A DNA stretch of 52,377 bases from CAXBMB01 sp963976695 (GTDB taxonomy: Bacteria > Pseudomonadota > Alphaproteobacteria > Kiloniellales > DSM-21159): NCBI GenBank assembly GCA_963976695.1, contig CAXBMB010000021.1, positions 1 through 52,377 of the forward strand, in the 5' to 3' direction. Under the pieces are notes generated by a model that did no database searches, was not told where the DNA came from, and saw nothing but the letters and a program-made list of their open reading frames with translations. The position numbers and the translations under genes are program-made. Positions 8,610-16,084 of this stretch are shown here, piece after piece (the first letter of the stretch is position 1; each line of letters starts with the position of its first letter).

Positions 8610-8668
8610 GTTAGTTGAAAGAGTTTTCCGTTTCGGGTTTGACCCCACGAGGTTATCGGAGGCACGCC

Positions 8669-9115
8669 ATGGATAGACGTATTGTTCCCGACATTGTCAC
8701 AGGCCAGGAACTCACAACCCTGGACCCGAGCAACACCGTAAGCGACGCCGTGAAACATATGGCGCGCCGTAAGATCGGCGCGGTGCTGGTCGCCGAACAG
8801 GGCAAGCTCTGCGGCATTTTTACCGAGCGCGACGTGATCGGCCGGGTGTTGAGCAAGGACCTTGACCCCGTTACCACCCTCCTGTCCGCCGTAATGACCC
8901 ACAACCCCGACACCGCCAAACCCTCCGATACCGCCATGTCGGCGTTGGACAAAATGAGCAGCAAGGGATACCGGCACCTGCCGGTCGTCGACGGCGGCAA
9001 GTTGGTCGGGATCGTCTCGATTCGCGATCTGTACGACTCGGTGCGCGCGCAACTGGAGCAAGATATCAAGCAGCGCGACCAGATGATCTTCGATACCGGC
9101 TACGGCGTGGGATAA
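8669..9115 (+). CDS. Two-CBS-domain protein
   Basis: 148 aa. Two tandem CBS motifs fill the protein: residues about 8-65 (ARRKIGAVLVAEQGKLCGIFTERDV) and 75-130 (GYRHLPVVDGGKLVGIVSIRDL). CBS pairs (Bateman modules) bind adenine nucleotides and report energy state. No catalytic domain is attached, so a free-standing regulatory partner is likely. The ATG at 8669 has GGAGG eight bases upstream, which decides the start over an upstream ATG in the same frame. The partner is not evident from the neighbours. Confidence 0.88.
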   Translation: MDRRIVPDIVTGQELTTLDPSNTVSDAVKHMARRKIGAVLVAEQGKLCGIFTERDVIGRVLSKDLDPVTTLLSAVMTHNPDTAKPSDTAMSALDKMSSKGYRHLPVVDGGKLVGIVSIRDLYDSVRAQLEQDIKQRDQMIFDTGYGVG

Positions 9116-9193
9116 TCCGGCCGCCGCCCCGACCCGGCTGTGGTCGCTGCCGATCCAGCCGGGTCGGCGCTGCCTGCAGGGTCTCGTTCCCGG

Positions 9194-9245
9194 ATCCCGT
9201 CCCGAAATCCCGTCCCGAAATCCGATGCCGGAATCCTGTCCCGGA
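9194..9245. repeat. Tandem repeat, four units of 13 bases
   Basis: Units ATCCCGTCCCGAA (twice exactly), ATCCGATGCCGGA and ATCCTGTCCCGGA follow one another without gaps. They lie in the 340-base gap between the CBS gene and the DUF2889 gene; the rest of that gap shows nothing I can name. Confidence 0.8.
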
Positions 9246-9455
9246 CCGGTTCTTGGGCCTTGCGTTGGCCCGCCACCCCGGCGGCTTAGCCGGCGGAGCG
9301 AGGCGGTGGCGGCCTTGCCGCAAAGCACCCGACCGAGTGCTGGATAAAAGCGCCCCCCCGGCTTGCGACCCGGGCCTGCTTGCGCTGGGCTGCTTGACCT
9401 GGCCGCTGGGGCTGGTTAACTATCTAACAACTGTTATTTTCTCGACTGTAAAATC

Positions 9456-10079
9456 ATGCCCCTTACTCCGCCCGTCGACCGTGAGCAGCTACATACCCGC
9501 AAATACGACTTCAACGGCTATCTGCGCCGTGACGGCCTGTGGGATATCGAAGGCCGCATCACCGACGTGAAGAGCTATGACTTTGACAACGACTTTCGCG
9601 GCACGCTCAAAGCCGGCGATCCGCTGCATGATATGTGGCTGCGCGTCACCCTCGACAATCATTTCAAGATCCACGACATCGAGGCCGTCACCGACGGGTC
9701 GCCCTACGAGCTCTGCCCGAACATCACGCCGAATTTCAAGCGCATGATCGGGGCGAGCATCGGTCCGGGCTGGCGCAAGGTCATTCACGAGAGGTTGGGG
9801 GGCGTTCACGGCTGCACCCACCTGGTGGAGATGTTGCAGTCCATGGGAACCGTGGCTTTTCAGACCCTTTATCCGGCGCGCATCCGACAGGAACGCGCGC
9901 GCAAGAAAAAAGAGGCGGAAGAGCGACGGGAAAACGGCTTGCCCGACATCCCGCCGCCGCCGGCCGAAACGCCAAAGCGCCGCCCGCCGCTGCTCAACAG
10001 CTGCCACGCCTTTGCCAGCGACAGCCCGGTGGTGAAAGCAACCTGGCCGGATTTTTACAGCGGTCCCGAAAAGACCTAG
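9456..10079 (+). CDS. DUF2889 family protein
   Basis: 207 aa. The body (residues about 10-150) carries the family pattern: RKYDFNGYLRRDGLWDIEG, then DPLHDMWLRVTLD, ELCPNITPNFKRMIGASIGPGW and GCTHLVEMLQSMGTVAFQTL. Function is unknown; the fold binds no cofactor that I can recognise. The C-terminal third is charged and proline-rich (residues about 150-175), then ends in a short conserved-looking tail. The TAG stop is provided by a copy of the CTAG-headed dispersed element. Confidence 0.85.
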   Translation: MPLTPPVDREQLHTRKYDFNGYLRRDGLWDIEGRITDVKSYDFDNDFRGTLKAGDPLHDMWLRVTLDNHFKIHDIEAVTDGSPYELCPNITPNFKRMIGASIGPGWRKVIHERLGGVHGCTHLVEMLQSMGTVAFQTLYPARIRQERARKKKEAEERRENGLPDIPPPPAETPKRRPPLLNSCHAFASDSPVVKATWPDFYSGPEKT

Positions 10080-10091
10080 CGTCGGATCCGT
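10076..10091 (+). repeat. CTAG-headed dispersed element, copy at the DUF2889 stop
   Basis: CTAGCGTCGGATCCGT. The TAG is the stop of the DUF2889 gene. It shares the head CTAGCGTCGGATC with copies at 43240 and 50144. Confidence 0.55.
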
Positions 10092-10093
10092 CG

Positions 10094-10133
10094 GTTGGCT
10101 TGGTTCGCGACAAAAACCACGCACCAAGCCAAC
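10094..10133. terminator. Hairpin between convergent genes
   Basis: GTTGGCTTGGT at 10094-10104 pairs exactly with ACCAAGCCAAC at 10123-10133 around an 18-base loop. It separates the DUF2889 gene from the convergent ribbon-helix-helix gene, whose stop codon overlaps its right end. There is no T run after the stem. Confidence 0.5.
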
Positions 10134-10471
10134 TAGGACGCGCGACGCCAAACCGTCAGTCGCCCGTGCCCGGCTGCCGCATGGCCGCGATCGGTCGCCG
10201 CCGCGCGAAAGTAACTCAAGATATAAACCCGCACCGCGGCTGTCAGGCCCGACGTCATGCGCCGTTCCTCCACCCGGGTGCAAAGGCTTGAGACGCTCAG
10301 CCCTTCGCGCAAGGAAATTTCCTGCAGCGCCTCCCACATGGTCGGTTCCAGCTTCAAGGAAGTGCGACGACCCGAAACCACGACGTTGCGCACAACCAGC
10401 GAAGAGGGTTTTTTCCGCCTCGTCCGATCGGGATCATCCCCGTTTCGGGATGATGCTTCTTGCTTTTCCAC
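10133..10471 (-). CDS. Ribbon-helix-helix domain protein
   Basis: 112 aa. The middle (residues about 25-75) reads SLVVRNVVVSGRRTSLKLEPTMWEALQEISLREGLSVSSLCTRV. That is the strand-helix-helix pattern of the Arc/MetJ-like RHH_4 family, usually DNA-binding dimers. The C-terminus is longer than I expect for the family. The start is a GTG at 10471 with AGAAGG ten bases upstream. A possible promoter is at 10551-10578. Targets are unknown; an antitoxin role is not supported because no toxin gene is next to it. Confidence 0.75.
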   Translation of the reverse strand: MEKQEASSRNGDDPDRTRRKKPSSLVVRNVVVSGRRTSLKLEPTMWEALQEISLREGLSVSSLCTRVEERRMTSGLTAAVRVYILSYFRAAATDRGHAAAGHGRLTVWRRAS

Positions 10472-10550
10472 GGCCTGAACCTTCTGATCTTTGTCAGAGG
10501 AGTGGCCAATGTCTAGCAGCCCTCATGCTCGACTACCAGTGAAAATACGT

Positions 10551-10578
10551 CTTATAGGGGTATATCTACTAAAGATAA
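10551..10578 (-). promoter_or_regulatory. Possible promoter of the ribbon-helix-helix gene
   Basis: On the minus strand TTATCT, 16 bases, TATAAG lies in a notably A/T-rich patch about 80 bases before the GTG start. The -10 is good and the -35 poor. Confidence 0.3.
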
Positions 10579-10652
10579 TAACCTATAACGCGGAAAACTC
10601 ACCCCCTGGCGCGCTTTCATCGCTGTTCCCGACCGCTTTGCGAATGCCGTTA

Positions 10653-10943
10653 TTACGCCGGGAGCGGCTTGGCCGCCGCCTCCTCCGGGGTGACGCAGGT
10701 CAACTGCAGGGCGTGAACCCGTTCCGCCATCTCCTCGGCCAGCAATTGGTAGATCTTTTGCTGGCGGGCGACCCGGCTCTGGCCTGCAAAGGTTTGCGAA
10801 ACCACCACCACCTTAAAGTGGGTTTCACCGCCTTCGCGCCAGCCGCCATGGCCCTTGTGCTTGTCCGAATCGTCGATAACCTGAAGCTGTTCCGGCAGCA
10901 GGGCGTCCCGCAGCTTCTGTTCAATTCGTTCCGCAATCGACAT
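10653..10943 (-). CDS. BolA family protein
   Basis: 96 aa. BolA proteins pair with monothiol glutaredoxins in iron-sulfur cluster handling, and some bind DNA. The protein has the full fold: IEQKLRDALLPEQLQVIDDSDKHKGH at the N-terminus, the GGETHFKVVVVS strand and the helix VARQQKIYQLLAEEM, ending in HALQLTCVTPEE. The ATG has GGAG eight bases upstream. It is divergent from the EamA transporter. From memory, BolA, J-domain and cobS/cobT genes cluster in alphaproteobacteria; here a transporter lies between BolA and the J-domain gene. Confidence 0.9.
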   Translation of the reverse strand: MSIAERIEQKLRDALLPEQLQVIDDSDKHKGHGGWREGGETHFKVVVVSQTFAGQSRVARQQKIYQLLAEEMAERVHALQLTCVTPEEAAAKPLPA

Positions 10944-11132
10944 GGCGCTTCTCCTAAAAGTTGGTCTGGCGGCTCCGCGCTGGGCTGGAGCCTTCGCCAG
11001 GATAGCTGTAGTCTCTGCCAGGCCCTGTCAAGATCAACAGGACGCATATCGTCGCGACCCGCCTTCCCCGCGCCGCGTGATCGTTTCTTGCCTGGTCGGC
11101 AAACCACCGAACGAAGCAATCCGAGGTTTCCT

Positions 11133-12074
11133 TTGGCCGTTACCCAACGCACCGCTTATCTGCTGCTGGCTGCCGTGGTCTTTCTTTGGGGCGCCAACTG
11201 GCCGGTGATGAAAATCGGGCTGGCTTTCATCCCGCCGCTCTGGTTTGCCAGCGCGCGCATGATTTTGGGCGCGCTTTTTATTTTCGCCCTGCTGGCCTGG
11301 CGCCGTAACCTGGCCCTGCCCAAGCGCCAGGACCTGCCGGTGCTGCTGGCCGTCGGGCTCTTGCAGATGGGTCTGTTCCTGGCCTTGGTCAACACCGCCC
11401 TGCAGTTTGTCGAGGCGGGGCGCTCGGCGGTGCTGGCCTACACCACGCCGCTTTGGGTGCTGCCGGGCGCGCTGCTGTTCCTGGGCGAGCGAATGAACCA
11501 GCTAAAGTTGGCGGGCTTCCTGCTCGGGCTGCTGGGCGTCGGGCTGCTGTTCAATCCCTTCGGCTTCGATTGGAGCGCCGGCGACGTGGTGCTGGGCAAC
11601 GGCTTGCTGATGATCGCGGCCTTGGCCTGGGCGGTGACCATCTTAGTCATTCGCGGCCACCGCTGGGCCGCCACCCCCTTGCAGCTGGCCCCCTGGCAGA
11701 TGCTGCTGGCGGCCTTGCCCCTGATGATCCTGGCGCTGATTTTCGAGGGACCGCCGATCGGGCCCCAATCGGTGATCCGCTGGCAACCGGAAGTCTGGGC
11801 GATCCTCTTGTACAACGGCCCGCTGGCCACCTCCTTTCCCTATTGGGCGACAGTCACCATTTCCCGGGCGCTGCCGGCGATCTCGGCGTCGCTCGGTTTC
11901 CTGCTGGTGCCGATCTTTGGGGTGATCAGTTCCGCCCTCTGGTTGGGCGAGAGCCTGGGCGTCACCCTGTTGACGGGCCTGGCGCTGCTGCTGCTCGGCT
12001 TGGCGCTGGTGGCCTGGTCGGATCGTCAGAAGAAACCCCGCGCCGGCGACGCCGCCCCGGCGCGGCCCTCCTGA
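11133..12074 (+). CDS. EamA-type (DMT superfamily) transporter with a TTG start
   Basis: 313 aa. Ten hydrophobic segments fall in two similar halves, each an EamA repeat: the first begins AYLLLAAVVFLWGANWPVMKIGL, the second GNGLLMIAALAWAVTILVIRG. These inner-membrane carriers export metabolites such as amino acids; the substrate is not visible. The frame is open far upstream, but no ATG precedes the first span closely. TTG at 11133 is taken as the start because GAGG stands six bases before it and the family N-terminus starts there. A short basic, proline-rich tail follows the last span. Confidence 0.85.
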   Translation: MAVTQRTAYLLLAAVVFLWGANWPVMKIGLAFIPPLWFASARMILGALFIFALLAWRRNLALPKRQDLPVLLAVGLLQMGLFLALVNTALQFVEAGRSAVLAYTTPLWVLPGALLFLGERMNQLKLAGFLLGLLGVGLLFNPFGFDWSAGDVVLGNGLLMIAALAWAVTILVIRGHRWAATPLQLAPWQMLLAALPLMILALIFEGPPIGPQSVIRWQPEVWAILLYNGPLATSFPYWATVTISRALPAISASLGFLLVPIFGVISSALWLGESLGVTLLTGLALLLLGLALVAWSDRQKKPRAGDAAPARPS

Positions 12075-12179
12075 GCCGGCCCGAAGCCGCCGAATGCCCC
12101 GCTGCGCCGGCTTTTCATGCATGGCAGTTTATCCGATCAATGGCTTGTCAGTCCCCCGGCGCCCTTTCATAATCCCGTC

Positions 12180-12767
12180 ATGGTCCGTTCATCACCCCAA
12201 GCCCTCCAAGCCCCCTTGCGCGCGCTGGCCGCCGATCCGTCGGCGGCGGCGGCGCGTTGTTGCGCCCATCCGGGCTGTCAGGCATCGGGAGAGTTCAAGG
12301 CGCCGGTCGCCCGGGAGGCTCTCCGGTCCTATATTTGGTTCTGTTTGGACCATGTTCGGGCCTATAATCAGGCTTGGGACTATTTTGCCGGCCAGGGGCC
12401 GGAAGCGGTGGATATCCAGCGCCGCCAGGATCAAATCTGGGACCGCCCGACCTGGCGGATGGGCGAAAGCCGCTTTGCCACGGAAAGTCCGGAGATTCAT
12501 GACGGTTTTTCGGCCTTTTCCGGTCGCCGACGCCACAGACCCGCCGACCCGGGTGCGGGAGACTTGCTAACCACCGGGGGGGCGACGAACCAGGCCCTGG
12601 ACTGCCTGGGACTGAACCCTCCCGTCACCGCGCAGGAGGTCAAGCGCCGCTACAAGGCGCTGGCCAAGACCCTGCATCCCGACACCAATGGGGGAAGCAA
12701 AAAGGCGGAAGAACGCTTGAAACACGTCAATCAAGCCTATAGCACCCTCAAGGCGCTCTTTTCCTAA
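12180..12767 (+). CDS. J-domain protein with a cysteine-containing N-terminus
   Basis: 195 aa. A C-terminal J domain (about residues 137-195) has CLGLNPPVTAQEVKRRYKALAKTLHPD with the HPD triad at 166-168, so it should stimulate an Hsp70 ATPase. The N-terminal half holds Cys27, Cys28, His30, Cys34, Cys55 and His58, a possible metal site (inference). The ATG at 12180 is preferred over one at 12117, though neither has a strong ribosome site. It precedes cobS by 79 bases. A role as a chaperone adaptor for the CobN-CobS-CobT complex is only a suggestion from position. Confidence 0.8.
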   Translation: MVRSSPQALQAPLRALAADPSAAAARCCAHPGCQASGEFKAPVAREALRSYIWFCLDHVRAYNQAWDYFAGQGPEAVDIQRRQDQIWDRPTWRMGESRFATESPEIHDGFSAFSGRRRHRPADPGAGDLLTTGGATNQALDCLGLNPPVTAQEVKRRYKALAKTLHPDTNGGSKKAEERLKHVNQAYSTLKALFS

Positions 12768-12846
12768 ATCGGCCCCGGCTGGCCGATTCTTTGAAGCATG
12801 ATGACCCCACGCGCGGGGAAGAAACGAGTAAGGAAGTTTTCCACCG

Positions 12847-13845
12847 ATGGCTGACGCACAGGAATTTACTGGCGAAATGCCGATGGGCTTGCCCGATATC
12901 ACGGTATCCGTTCGGCAAGTTTTCGGCCTCGACAGCGACATGATGGTTCCCGCTTTCTCGCAGAGTTGCGGCTATGTTCCCGACCTGGACGAGACCTATC
13001 AGTTTGACCATGACACCACCATGGCCATTCTGGCCGGCTTCGCTCACAACCGACGGGTGATGGTGCAGGGGTATCACGGGACGGGAAAGTCCACCCATAT
13101 CGAACAGGTGGCGGCGCGTCTCAACTGGTCCTGTATCCGGATCAATCTGGACAGCCACGTCAGCCGCATCGACTTGATCGGCAAGGACGCCATCGTGCTG
13201 AAAGACGGCCGTCAGATCACCGAATTCCGCGAGGGGCTGTTGCCCTGGTGCCTGCAACGCCCCACCGCCCTGGTGTTCGATGAATATGACGCCGGCCGCG
13301 CCGACGTGATGTTTGTCATCCAGCGGGTGCTGGAGGTGGAGGGCAAGCTGACCCTGCTCGATCAGAATCAGGTGATCCGCCCCCACAAGGCCTTCCGGCT
13401 GTTCTCCACCACCAACACCGTCGGCCTGGGCGACACCACCGGCCTCTACCACGGCACCCAGCAGATCAACCAGGGTCAGATGGACCGCTGGAACATTGTC
13501 ACCACGCTGAACTACCTGCCCCACCGGCAGGAAGAAAGCATCGTGCTGTCAAAGCTGGCCGACTACGACAACGACGCCGGTCGCGAAACCATCAAGGCGA
13601 TGGTCGCGGTGGCTGACCTGACCCGCAGCGGATTTGTCAACGGAGACATCTCCACGGTGATGTCTCCGCGCACCGTCATTACCTGGGCCGAAAACGCCAA
13701 GATCTTCGCGGATATCGGTTTTGCCTTCCGGGTGACCTTCCTCAACAAGTGCGATGAGGTCGAACGTCCGCTGGTGGCCGAATACTACCAGCGTTGCTTC
13801 GGCGGCGAACTGCCGGAAAGCGGCATCAAAGCCACCCTGGTCTAG
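12847..13845 (+). CDS. cobS: Cobaltochelatase subunit CobS
   Basis: 332 aa. CobS is the AAA+ ATPase that, with CobT, drives CobN to insert cobalt into hydrogenobyrinate a,c-diamide in aerobic B12 synthesis. Walker A is GYHGTGKS at residues 75-82 and Walker B is ALVFDEYDAG near 140. The sequence FSTTNTVGLGDTTGLYHGT is typical of CobS rather than general MoxR ATPases. Length is usual. AAGGA lies about eleven bases before the ATG. CobT normally follows directly; here it lies 4.8 kb downstream, beyond three genes on the opposite strand. Confidence 0.95.
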   Translation: MADAQEFTGEMPMGLPDITVSVRQVFGLDSDMMVPAFSQSCGYVPDLDETYQFDHDTTMAILAGFAHNRRVMVQGYHGTGKSTHIEQVAARLNWSCIRINLDSHVSRIDLIGKDAIVLKDGRQITEFREGLLPWCLQRPTALVFDEYDAGRADVMFVIQRVLEVEGKLTLLDQNQVIRPHKAFRLFSTTNTVGLGDTTGLYHGTQQINQGQMDRWNIVTTLNYLPHRQEESIVLSKLADYDNDAGRETIKAMVAVADLTRSGFVNGDISTVMSPRTVITWAENAKIFADIGFAFRVTFLNKCDEVERPLVAEYYQRCFGGELPESGIKATLV

Positions 13846-13860
13846 CCGGGCGACAAACGG

Positions 13861-13883
13861 GGGGGGCGAACCGGTCGCCCCCC
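13861..13883. terminator. Perfect hairpin between cobS and the M48 protease gene
   Basis: GGGGGGCGA at 13861-13869 pairs with TCGCCCCCC at 13875-13883 over a five-base loop. It sits between convergent genes and could serve both, although neither side has a T run. Confidence 0.6.
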
Positions 13884-13905
13884 GAAGAAGCGTCCCCAGC
13901 CGGCG

Positions 13906-15579
13906 CTACGGGCGGATCGGCTGACCGCGCGCCGCGGCTTGGCATAGGCGCGCCTGGTCACGGTATTCCAACTGGCACGCCAGGGACAGCGTCCGCACCT
14001 CACCGTTGTTTCCGGCCAGACGGTAGGCCTGGATAATCTCGGGATAGAACTGCGGGGGCTTCTGGAAGATCTCCCAGGCCTCCACCGCGACGGCCACGCC
14101 CTTTGCGGTTTGCCCCGCCTCCAGGTAACTGCGCGACAGGCTGCGATAGACTTCCAGCGGGGCGAACGGCGATTTCAGGGCCTTGTTCAAATTGATCTGC
14201 TGGTTCTTGCGGTTGCCCGCGGCGCCCCACAGCTGCGACCGGGTAAAGAGCGCCCAGTCGTGGTTGCGCCGTGGCCCCTTCCAAACCTTGTCGGTCTCGC
14301 TTTTGGCCTTGTCCAGATCGGCCTGCCGCAAGGCAAGCGCGGCGTCGCTCAGCGAGCGATAGTCGGCGAAAATCGCCTTGATTTTCTTGTCCCGCGCCAA
14401 GGCGAAGGCCCGGCTGGCCTCAGGTTCTTCAAATTCGGGCTGGTCGCGATACTCCCGATCCAGATAGTCAAACAGCGAATCCAAGCGCGCTTCGGCGCTG
14501 CGGTGTTTTTTCGCCGCCCGGCCAAAGATCTCCGAAACCGCGTCGCCCAGTTCCCCCAAAACCGCATTGACCGCCCCGCCGACATTGCCCTGCGCCATGT
14601 CGGCGCTGGCCGCCGCCCCGGTGGCCGCCTTTTTCCGCGCGGCCTGTTCAGCAGCCTGCGCGGCCAGCTGTTCCTCGATGTCCTGAAGGTTGCCGAGGAA
14701 ATCGAACATCCCCTGATAGTTGAAGCCCGCCGCCATCATCAGGTCCAGTCCCAGCAGATCGGCCTCATCCTCCTGCTCCCGGGTCAGGCTGGGGAAAAAT
14801 CCCTCGTCCAGCGCCCTGGAAGAGAGCTGGGCCATCATGACGTATTTCGTCGTATCGGCAAGAAAGTTGCCGCCAGCGCCGGTCTGCTGCGCCAGTTTCG
14901 CCAGCATCGTGGCGGCAAAGATGGCGCTGTTGACCATGTTGGACTGCAGCTGATTGTACCAATCCAGGTCATGATGCTCCAGAATGACGTGGGATAGTTC
15001 ATGCGCCAGCAGCGCCGCGATTTCGTCCTCACTCTGCGCGGCCTCCAGAAAGGCCAGTGGAACCCCGATAACCCCGTCCGGCGTGGTGTCGGCTTCCTGA
15101 TAGTTTCGGCCCGCCAGGATCAGCACCCTGCTCGGCACTCCTTGACGCGGAGAGTTCACCAGCAAGCGGGCGACCAGTCCTTGCAAATAGCCATAGAGCC
15201 GATTTTCCGGCAGCAGCCCATCGGCGCTCATGCGGAACAGGAGCACCCCATCGCGCACGATCGGCAGGCGATCGTCGTCGCGCCCGGGCGGGCGGGCTTG
15301 GTCATCACCCCTGACGCCATAGTCGCCGCTGTCATCGCCCAGGCTGCGCAGCTGTGTCGAAGACCGCGTCGCCCGCTGGGCTTGCTGCCGCTCCAAGGGC
15401 GGCGTCCAGGCCTGGCGGCTGACATTGTCGATGAAGCGGCCGTCAAACTCGGTTTGGGTTTCCATGCCCGGAAGGTTGCTGTGCACAAAGGCCTGCGCCG
15501 GCCAAATGTTCCCGGCCAGCAAACCGGCGGTGATCAGCCAGGCGCCGGTTGCGGTTCTTACCCCCCCTACTTCTGGCAT
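13906..15579 (-). CDS. M48 family metalloprotease, exported, BepA-like
   Basis: 557 aa. A signal segment (residues 10-30, ending PAQA) leads to a periplasmic protein. The zinc motif is HELSH with His193, Glu194 and His197; the second motif EDEAD has Glu270 and Glu272, one of which should be the third ligand. The C-terminal half (from about 340) is helical with TPR-like stretches, as in BepA/YfgC, which degrade stalled outer-membrane proteins. A region rich in Asp and Arg (80-105) lies between signal and catalytic domain. The gene is last in a three-gene unit with the anchored small protein and the CHASE2 protein; its start overlaps the preceding gene by 13 bases. Confidence 0.88.
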   Translation of the reverse strand: MPEVGGVRTATGAWLITAGLLAGNIWPAQAFVHSNLPGMETQTEFDGRFIDNVSRQAWTPPLERQQAQRATRSSTQLRSLGDDSGDYGVRGDDQARPPGRDDDRLPIVRDGVLLFRMSADGLLPENRLYGYLQGLVARLLVNSPRQGVPSRVLILAGRNYQEADTTPDGVIGVPLAFLEAAQSEDEIAALLAHELSHVILEHHDLDWYNQLQSNMVNSAIFAATMLAKLAQQTGAGGNFLADTTKYVMMAQLSSRALDEGFFPSLTREQEDEADLLGLDLMMAAGFNYQGMFDFLGNLQDIEEQLAAQAAEQAARKKAATGAAASADMAQGNVGGAVNAVLGELGDAVSEIFGRAAKKHRSAEARLDSLFDYLDREYRDQPEFEEPEASRAFALARDKKIKAIFADYRSLSDAALALRQADLDKAKSETDKVWKGPRRNHDWALFTRSQLWGAAGNRKNQQINLNKALKSPFAPLEVYRSLSRSYLEAGQTAKGVAVAVEAWEIFQKPPQFYPEIIQAYRLAGNNGEVRTLSLACQLEYRDQARLCQAAARGQPIRP

Positions 15580-16028
15580 GGGCTTTCTCCCGCGCCCCGA
15601 CTGCTACCGGTGCTTTGGCTGACCTGCAGGCATTTGATCTTCACCTGCTTGTCGCCGACTTTGACCTTATGGGCCTCCACCCACTTCTCCTGGCCGTCGT
15701 AGGTCACCAACAGAAAGCCGTTGTCCGATTGGTCCAGCACCACCAGTGGCAAGCAATGCTGCGCCACCGCTTTCTTAACAACCTCCGACGCGGCGTTCTT
15801 GCGCGGTTCAGCAAACAGCTCCAACTTCGAGCCCCTGAACTTACTCACCGTTTCACGGCCGGCCGGGGCGGTAAGTTTGCACCCCTGGCCGGCCTGGGTC
15901 GGCCGCGGTGGCAGGAATGTCACCAATGCGGCGATCACCGCCACGGCGATCAGTGCGACAGGCGTCACGGCGACAGCCGCGCCGCGCAAAAACCCGGTAA
16001 TCCGTCGTTGGGAGTTTTGTTGTTCCAT
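15567..16028 (-). CDS. Small membrane-anchored protein, possible SH3-like fold
   Basis: 153 aa. One membrane span (residues about 18-40, AVAVTPVALIAVAVIAALVTFL) places the rest in the periplasm. That part has VSKFRGSKLELFAEPRK followed by LPLVVLDQSDNGFLLVTYDGQEKWVEAHKVKV, a pattern like bacterial SH3 domains (a variable stretch closed by a W-V strand). Four cysteines occur outside the span and may form disulfides. It overlaps the M48 gene by 13 bases and follows the CHASE2 gene by 56 bases, so the three are probably one operon. I do not recognise a named family. SH3 assignment is inference. Confidence 0.65.
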   Translation of the reverse strand: MEQQNSQRRITGFLRGAAVAVTPVALIAVAVIAALVTFLPPRPTQAGQGCKLTAPAGRETVSKFRGSKLELFAEPRKNAASEVVKKAVAQHCLPLVVLDQSDNGFLLVTYDGQEKWVEAHKVKVGDKQVKIKCLQVSQSTGSSRGAGESPCQK

Positions 16029-16084
16029 TGCCCTACTCCTTCATCAACCTCTGATCTTTTGAGCATCGAGCCAAATAATCAGTT

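Noticed and set aside
6459..8648. Open frame of 729 codons on the minus strand across aroB and the CorC-type gene
   Set aside because: It covers two well-recognised genes on the other strand and reads as low-complexity Gln/Gly/His-rich sequence. GC-rich codon bias keeps it open.
10133..10943. Toxin-antitoxin pair from the ribbon-helix-helix protein and its neighbour
   Set aside because: The neighbour is BolA, not a toxin, and the spacing of about 180 bases does not fit a typical pair.
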